DNA from: Allobrachymonas sp.
GTDB lineage: Bacteria; Pseudomonadota; Gammaproteobacteria; Burkholderiales; Burkholderiaceae_C
Reading direction: 5' to 3'
Assembly (NCBI GenBank): GCA_030529505.1
Contig: JAUMWT010000004.1
Span: 40,134-104,133 of the forward strand
DNA: 64,000 nt
The position numbers were made by a program, and so were the translations under genes. Below the pieces are notes generated by a model. The model did no database searches. It was not told the DNA's origin and saw only the letters and a list, made by a program, of their open reading frames with translations. Positions 56,915-64,000 of the stretch are shown piece by piece. Position 1 is the first letter of the stretch, and every line of letters starts with the position of its first letter.

Positions 56915-57132
56915 TGCCAGCCTTCAATCTCTTGCGCGGCCTCTTCGGCAAAGCGCAAGATATCCAGCTCCTCCGGATCGTTTTTCAGCTTCAGACATTG
57001 CTGGCGCACACATTCAGCAAAGCTGCTTGACCGCGTATCAGGCACCCAAAACTGAACAGGACGAAAGCCTGCCGCACGCATGCGCTGGCGATAGCGTTCT
57101 ACCTTGTTTTCTGGCTGTTTGACTGTGGCCAT
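56911..57132 (-). CDS. Antitoxin of the MazF-type pair (DUF3018-like)
   Basis: Small antitoxin, 73 residues, starting at 57132 with GGAG seven bases upstream. The sequence VERYRQRMRAAGFRPVQFWVPDTRSSSFAECVRQQC is characteristic of the antitoxin type found beside proteobacterial MazF genes; the C-terminus is acidic and would bind the toxin. The inverted ACCGT/ACGGT repeat at 57169 is its likely operator. Confidence 0.88.
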   Translation of the reverse strand: MATVKQPENKVERYRQRMRAAGFRPVQFWVPDTRSSSFAECVRQQCLKLKNDPEELDILRFAEEAAQEIEGWQ

Positions 57133-57168
57133 GAGAAGCTCCGATTGGATCATGCGAGGTTTCATGAT

Positions 57169-57182
57169 ACCGTTTTTACGGT
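57169..57182 (-). promoter_or_regulatory. Candidate operator of the MazF-type locus
   Basis: ACCGT-TTTT-ACGGT, 37 bp upstream of the antitoxin start, is an inverted repeat with the same half-sites as the higBA operator but a spacer one base longer. Confidence 0.45.
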
Positions 57183-57268
57183 CATAAGGCGATCAGCCAA
57201 GCTCTGGCCAAGCTTGTCTTTACTTTGACTGCACGTTGTGAAAGCGTCTTGCCCGAAAGAAGCATTCA

Positions 57269-58369
57269 CTATGCTGCGCGCAACGCACGGCGCCGCTTCA
57301 CCGCATCGGCCAGTTGTTGCAATACAGGGGCCGTTTGCGCCAGGCTGATGCAGGCGTCGGTGATGGAAACGCCGCGCTGCAAATCGCTGCCGCCCAGGTC
57401 TTGCCGGCCTTCTTGCAAGTGGCTTTCGATCATCACGCCGGTGATGCGTGTTTCACCTGCGGCGATTTGCTGGGCCACGTCGGCCGCCACTTCGATTTGC
57501 CTGTGGTGCTGCTTGCTGCTGTTGGCGTGCGAAAGGTCGATCATGACTTGTTCGCGCAAGCCGCTGGCGGCCAGTTGCTGGCAGGCGGCGGCCACGTGCT
57601 CGGCACTGTAATTGGGCGCTTTGCCACCGCGCAGAATCACGTGGCAATCGTTGTTGCCGCGCGTTTCGAAAATGGCGGCTTGGCCCATTTTGGTCACGCC
57701 CATGAAGGCATGCGCGGCTTGCGCGGCCAAGATGGCATCCACGGCGATTTTGACGTTGCCATCGGTGCCGTTTTTGAAGCCCACCGGGCAGCTCAAACCG
57801 CTGGCCAGCTGGCGGTGGCTGGGGCTTTCGGTGGTGCGTGCGCCAATGGCGCCCCAGGCGATCAGGTCGCTGATGAATTGCGGGCTGAGCAGATCCAGAA
57901 ATTCAGTACCCGTGGGCAGGCCCAGCTCGATGATGTCCAGCAGCAGGCGGCGCGCGCGCTCCAACCCTTTGTTGATGGCAAAGCTGCCATCCAGATGGGG
58001 GTCGTTGATGTAGCCTTTCCAGCCTACGGTGGTGCGCGGCTTTTCAAAATACACGCGCATGATGATGAGCAATTCCTTGGCAAACGGCTGCACCATGCTT
58101 TTGAGTTGCTGCGCGTATTCCAGGGCCTGATCGTGGTCGTGAATCGAGCAGGGGCCCACCACCACCAGCAGCCGATCATCGCGGCCGTGCAGCACGTCAG
58201 CAATCGCCTGGCGCTGTTGCCGGATTTGCCGGGCCAGTTCGGGGCCGAGCGGCAAGCGTTCTTGCAACAGGGCGGGCGAAATCAGGGGGCGCACAGCCTG
58301 GATGCGAAGGTCGTCGATGCGGGTGGTGTCGTGGGTGGAGGGCAGGGTGTTTTCGAGCATGGCGGGCAT
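57269..58369 (-). CDS. 3-deoxy-7-phosphoheptulonate (DAHP) synthase, class I
   Basis: First enzyme of aromatic amino acid synthesis, joining PEP and erythrose 4-phosphate. The 366-residue protein has VVVGPCSIHD, RVYFEKPRTTVGWKGYINDP, GARTTESPSHRQLASGLSCPVGFKNGTDG, and DLSHANSSK, the metal and substrate motifs of the AroF/AroG/AroH family. The ATG at 58369 is used; one three codons later is equally possible. Which aromatic amino acid inhibits it cannot be read from the sequence. Confidence 0.94.
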   Translation of the reverse strand: MPAMLENTLPSTHDTTRIDDLRIQAVRPLISPALLQERLPLGPELARQIRQQRQAIADVLHGRDDRLLVVVGPCSIHDHDQALEYAQQLKSMVQPFAKELLIIMRVYFEKPRTTVGWKGYINDPHLDGSFAINKGLERARRLLLDIIELGLPTGTEFLDLLSPQFISDLIAWGAIGARTTESPSHRQLASGLSCPVGFKNGTDGNVKIAVDAILAAQAAHAFMGVTKMGQAAIFETRGNNDCHVILRGGKAPNYSAEHVAAACQQLAASGLREQVMIDLSHANSSKQHHRQIEVAADVAQQIAAGETRITGVMIESHLQEGRQDLGGSDLQRGVSITDACISLAQTAPVLQQLADAVKRRRALRAA

Positions 58370-58525
58370 TGTACGGTCGGCGCTTGCTTTCAGGCCCGGT
58401 TTTTCAGCGAAGTCATGGCGGCGGCTTGCCCTTTGCAGCAGGCCGGCCATGTGCTTTTGCATGTGGCCCAGGCGCGGCGCGACACAGTTGCGCGATCAAT
58501 CATCAGTTGCCGCAAGATCAGGCAG

Positions 58526-59206
58526 CTAGGGCTCAGATTCGCCCAGCAGCAGGCGGTAGCCGCGCTCGGCCTTGTTCTGTTTTTGGGGCGAAAGGGCAAA
58601 CGCGCGCTGCAAGGTTTGCACAGCGGCAAACAAGGCATCAGCATGGCCGTGTTTGAGTTCGATTTCAATTTCGCTCACGGGCAGGCTGCGGCCATTGGCT
58701 TCTATGCTGCCTGCGTCCAGCGCCAGTTCCAGCAAGCTGCCGTTGCAGGGCAATTGCCACAGCGTGCGCTCAATGCGCGTTTCAAACACGGGCTGCAAGC
58801 GGGGGGCAATGCCGGGGCTGCTCAAAAAGTCGCGCATGGGGGCGTGGATGATGCGATGCAGTTCCAGCGCTTGGGTGGCGGTGGCGTGTTCGATTTCAAC
58901 ACGGGTATGCAGGCCCAGGCTGGCGGGGTTGGCTGCGACAGCATCAGATGCATCTGATGCCCTTGCAGATACCATTGCTTCGGTCGGGGTGAACTTCAAG
59001 GTTTGCACCCAGCCATCGCCTTGCTGGCGCAGGCGCAAGCCCATATGCCGCTGGGCCAGTTCCAGCGTGGGCGTGTCGTAATAAATGCTGCGCAAGGCGT
59101 GCACTTGCGGGGCAGAAGCGGCAGGAAACAGTTGCGCCACCTGCCTGATAAAAACAGGCTGCTGATCGTCAGGCAGGCACAGGGTCCATTCGATTTCGGT
59201 CTGCAT
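58526..59206 (-). CDS. CYTH-domain protein (YgiF-like, no CHAD domain)
   Basis: Triphosphate tunnel fold protein of 226 residues. It has TEIEWTLCLP at the N-terminus, SIYYDTPTLELAQRHMGLRLRQQGDGWVQTLKFTP, TRVEIEH, FETRIERT, LELALDAGSI, EIEIELKHG and KAERGYRLL, the order seen in YgiF-type inorganic triphosphatases. The ExExK signature reads EIEWT, with Thr in place of Lys. A Ser/Asp/Ala-rich insert lies near residue 80. The C-terminal CHAD domain of longer homologues is absent. It is a third CYTH-fold protein in this window. Confidence 0.85.
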   Translation of the reverse strand: MQTEIEWTLCLPDDQQPVFIRQVAQLFPAASAPQVHALRSIYYDTPTLELAQRHMGLRLRQQGDGWVQTLKFTPTEAMVSARASDASDAVAANPASLGLHTRVEIEHATATQALELHRIIHAPMRDFLSSPGIAPRLQPVFETRIERTLWQLPCNGSLLELALDAGSIEANGRSLPVSEIEIELKHGHADALFAAVQTLQRAFALSPQKQNKAERGYRLLLGESEP

Positions 59207-59227
59207 GATGCGTGAATGTTACAAAGC

Positions 59228-59257
59228 TTGAGTGTTTCCCCCGCTCCTTCATACAAT
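59228..59257 (+). promoter_or_regulatory. Sigma-70 promoter of the universal stress gene
   Basis: TTGAGT (59228-59233), an 18-base spacer and TACAAT (59252-59257), 81 bp upstream of the uspA start. Confidence 0.55.
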
Positions 59258-59337
59258 GGGGGGGCGCGGAGCTTAAAGAATCTTAAAAGGGCGGAGCGCA
59301 AATTCAATTTCATTCATCAAGCAAGGAGGTGGAGATC

Positions 59338-59772
59338 ATGTTCAAGCATATTGTTTTCGCTACCGATGGTTCGCCCAGCGCGGCAAAAGCCAGCCAAACG
59401 GCCATTGAGCTGGCCCGCTTGCACGGCGCCAAGCTGACCGTGGCGTTTGTGATCGATCCCTATCCTTACATGTCCTTGGGTGAGGGCACGGGCGATGCCT
59501 TTCAGGCCTACATGAATGCCGCTTACGCGGCTTCGGCCAAGGTCACGCAGGAGCTGGAAGAGAAAGCGCGTCAGGCAGGCGTCACGCTTGAAAAGAGCGT
59601 GATCGAAGGCGACGATGTGGCCTCTGCCATCGTGATGGTGGCTGAGCAGCAAGGTGGTGATTTGCTGGTGATGGGTTCGCACGGGCGCAGCGGCATCCAG
59701 AAGCTGATTCTGGGCAGCGTGGCCAGCAAGGTGCTGACGCTTTCCAAAGTGCCGGTGCTGATCGTGCGCTGA
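59338..59772 (+). CDS. Universal stress protein UspA family
   Basis: Cytoplasmic stress protein with a nucleotide-binding Rossmann-like fold, 144 residues. The start at 59338 has a near-perfect AAGGAGGT upstream. It has HIVFATDGSPSAAKASQTAIELA at the N-terminus and the ATP-binding GSHGRSGIQKLILGSVASKVL at the C-terminus, so it probably binds ATP. It has its own promoter and terminator. Confidence 0.94.
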   Translation: MFKHIVFATDGSPSAAKASQTAIELARLHGAKLTVAFVIDPYPYMSLGEGTGDAFQAYMNAAYAASAKVTQELEEKARQAGVTLEKSVIEGDDVASAIVMVAEQQGGDLLVMGSHGRSGIQKLILGSVASKVLTLSKVPVLIVR

Positions 59773-59865
59773 TTCGTTGGCTGATGCATGGGCGTGCCTG
59801 CCTTGTGCGGGGGGATTTGAAAAGGCGCACAGGGCAGCCGCGCAAATCGCACGAATTCATTGAAC

Positions 59866-59891
59866 AAAAAAGCCGCAAGCGCGGCTTTTTT
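59866..59891. terminator. Terminator after the universal stress gene
   Basis: AAAAAAGCCGC and GCGGCTTTTTT around a four-base loop, 94 bp after the stop; symmetric, so it may serve both strands. Confidence 0.8.
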
Positions 59892-60219
59892 GCCGGGTGC
59901 CATGAGCAGAGGACAAGGAACCGCGTGCACGCTTGCTTGTGTGAGTGCTTCAGATGCATGCATGGTCTGATGCGATCTGGTTTTGAGGGTGGATTTGGGA
60001 CAAATGCACAGTGCGCCACTGGCAAGCAGCACGGCGGCTTGCGCCTTGTCTCTGTACGCCCCATTGCATCCCAAACGCACTTTCAGCACGTGCACGGCAG
60101 CGCTGCGAATCGCTTGCCAAGGCTCTAAGCATTACCTGGTTTGATTGGGCTGAGCGGGCAGGGCTGCTGCATTGCTCTTGCTCATATGCCTGCGGCCTGC
60201 ATGGGCGCTTGGCCTATGG
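59892..60219. other. Gene-free stretch between the uspA terminator and ligA
   Basis: No recognisable coding region, RNA gene or repeat family member is seen. Confidence 0.45.
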
Positions 60220-62699
<2,480 letters not shown>

Positions 62700-63051
62700 T
62701 TTCTTGCAGCAGGCGCCAAGTTGCCGCGCCCTTGCGGCTTGTCCTCGGCTATCTATGGATCTGCTTTTGCTGTTTGAGGGCGGCTCGCGGCGTGCCGATA
62801 GCGTCTTTGCGTCACCCGGCCCACTGCTGCGCTAGTCAATCCTCAAGATGCGAGTTGATGCGCGGGCTGCAGCACAGGCCGTATGCCTGTACAAAAAGAA
62901 AAAGATGAAAGCCATTGCGCCAAAAGGCGTCCTCTGGCTGACACTTCAACAGGCATGAAGGCTTGCATCAGCAAGCTGGGCCAGGCGCGTGATGACAGCG
63001 AATTGATCGCTTATGCTTGCGGCGTAATCCTGCCTTTTCTTGCATGCTCTC

Positions 63052-63822
63052 ATGTCCAACAAGCACACATCTTCCCCTTCCAAAACCCGCATGGTCTACG
63101 GTTTTCATGCCGTGGGCGTGCACCTCAAAACCGCGCCGCAAACCGTGCAGGAAATCTGGTTCGATCCCTCGCGGCGTGATGCCCGCATGCGCCAGTTTTT
63201 GCAGCGCGCGCAAGAGGCAGAGCTGCAACTCATCGAGGCAGATGCTGCGCGGCTTGCCCGCCTGGCGGGCAGCTTCAATCACCAGGGCGTGGTCGCACGC
63301 GTGGCGGCTGCGCCCGCCAGCCATTCGCTGGATGATTTACTGGATGGCCTGCAAGCACCGCCTTTTCTGCTGGTGTTGGATGGCGTAACCGACCCGCACA
63401 ACCTGGGTGCCTGCCTGCGCGTGGCCGATGGGGCCGGGGTACACGCCGTGATCGCGCCCAAAGACCACGCCGCGGGCATCAGCGCCGTGGTGGCCAAAGT
63501 GGCCTGTGGCGCGGCCGAAACCGTGCCGTACTTCATGGTCACCAATCTGGCGCGCACCCTCAATGAACTGAAAGAACGCAACATCTGGGTCATCGGCACC
63601 AGCGGCGATGCGCCGCAAACGCTTTACCAGGCCGATCTGCAAGGCCCGCTGGCCCTGGTGCTGGGGGCTGAAGGCACGGGACTGCGCCAACTCACCCGCA
63701 AAACCTGCGATGCGCTCATCTCCATCCCCATGCTCGGCGCGGTTGAAAGCCTGAACGTATCTGTTGCCAGCGGCGTATGCTTGTACGAAGCCGTGCGGCA
63801 GCGGCAGGTTCAGGCGGATTGA
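63052..63822 (+). CDS. rlmB: 23S rRNA 2'-O-ribose methyltransferase RlmB
   Basis: SPOUT-class enzyme methylating G2251 of 23S rRNA. The 256-residue protein has the SpoU substrate-binding N-domain (RMVYGFHAVGVHLKTAPQTV) and the knotted catalytic domain with LDGVTDPHNLGACLRVADGAGV, LVLGAEGTGLR and IPMLGAVESLNVSVASGVCLYE. The start at 63052 gives the usual length. TrmH-like relatives exist, but the N-domain and length favour RlmB. Confidence 0.94.
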   Translation: MSNKHTSSPSKTRMVYGFHAVGVHLKTAPQTVQEIWFDPSRRDARMRQFLQRAQEAELQLIEADAARLARLAGSFNHQGVVARVAAAPASHSLDDLLDGLQAPPFLLVLDGVTDPHNLGACLRVADGAGVHAVIAPKDHAAGISAVVAKVACGAAETVPYFMVTNLARTLNELKERNIWVIGTSGDAPQTLYQADLQGPLALVLGAEGTGLRQLTRKTCDALISIPMLGAVESLNVSVASGVCLYEAVRQRQVQAD

Positions 63823-64000
63823 TACGGTTTGATGCCGTCAACCAAGCCGCTTTTTGTCTCGCAAAAGCAACTGCTTTGTTGGGGTAAACGTTAAATACGC
63901 AGCCATAGATGATCTTTTTATCAACAAATATCAAAAGCCATGCTTTTTCTAGACAGCGTCGTCATGAGATATTGAGCCACAACATCAAACAACGGATTTG
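63823..64000. other. Right edge of window, no gene seen
   Basis: AT-richer sequence after rlmB. No coding start, terminator or RNA is recognisable before the window ends. Confidence 0.4.

Overview
This 64 kb window looks like core chromosome of a high-GC betaproteobacterium, most probably Burkholderiales (Comamonadaceae-like). Support comes from gene order typical of that group: pilB-pilC-pilD; ndk-rlmN-pilW-rodZ-ispG-hisS-yfgM-bamB-der; tRNA-Leu-tig-clpP-clpX-lon; petABC-sspA-sspB. The assignment rests on gene content and order only; no rRNA or marker phylogeny was available.

Layout. 1-3892 (minus): type IV pilus assembly genes pilB, pilC and pilD, the last running off the left edge. 4240-6557 (plus): an orphan solute-binding lipoprotein and a DsrE-like protein. 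6558-7183: gene-free, holding a MITE-like element with 24-bp inverted ends. 7184-17015 (minus): one long housekeeping cluster for ribosome assembly (der), outer membrane assembly (bamB), secretion (yfgM), tRNA charging (hisS), isoprenoids (ispG), cell shape (rodZ), pili (pilW), rRNA methylation (rlmN) and nucleotides (ndk). 17383-21314 (minus): rluB, scpB, rluD, divergent from bamD. 23185-27494 (minus): dinG, a sulfurtransferase and an EamA exporter. 27691-30470 (plus): a compact, more AT-rich set of a CYTH triphosphatase, a second probable CYTH-fold protein translationally coupled to it, and a DASS/SLC13 anion transporter. 30505-34150 (minus): hpnE, hpnD, hpnC for squalene. 34465-41276 (plus): tRNA-Leu, trigger factor, ClpP, ClpX, Lon. 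41413-46815 (plus): tRNA-Gly, tRNA-Cys, then a MntR-type regulator with a TroABCD-type manganese ABC importer. 46887-47571 (minus): an IS5-family remnant and mscL. 47792-52964 (plus): cytochrome bc1 (petABC), sspA, sspB. 53460-55391: Uup ABC-F ATPase. 55605-57182: two toxin-antitoxin loci (a frameshifted HigB with intact HigA, and a MazF-type pair) on either side of tRNA-Leu(UAA). 57269-62346: DAHP synthase, a third CYTH protein, UspA and ligA. 63052-63822: rlmB.

The genes form several linked proteostasis and envelope systems: trigger factor, ClpXP, its adaptor SspB, and Lon; BamB, BamD and YfgM; PilBCD and PilW. The less ordinary content is the CYTH/CYTH-like/DASS set, two families of short dispersed intergenic repeats with inverted ends (one copy abuts the lon promoter), the two toxin-antitoxin loci, and repeated low-complexity Ala/Pro/Glu-rich extensions in otherwise conserved proteins (ScpB, RluB, PetB, PetC, the sulfurtransferase).
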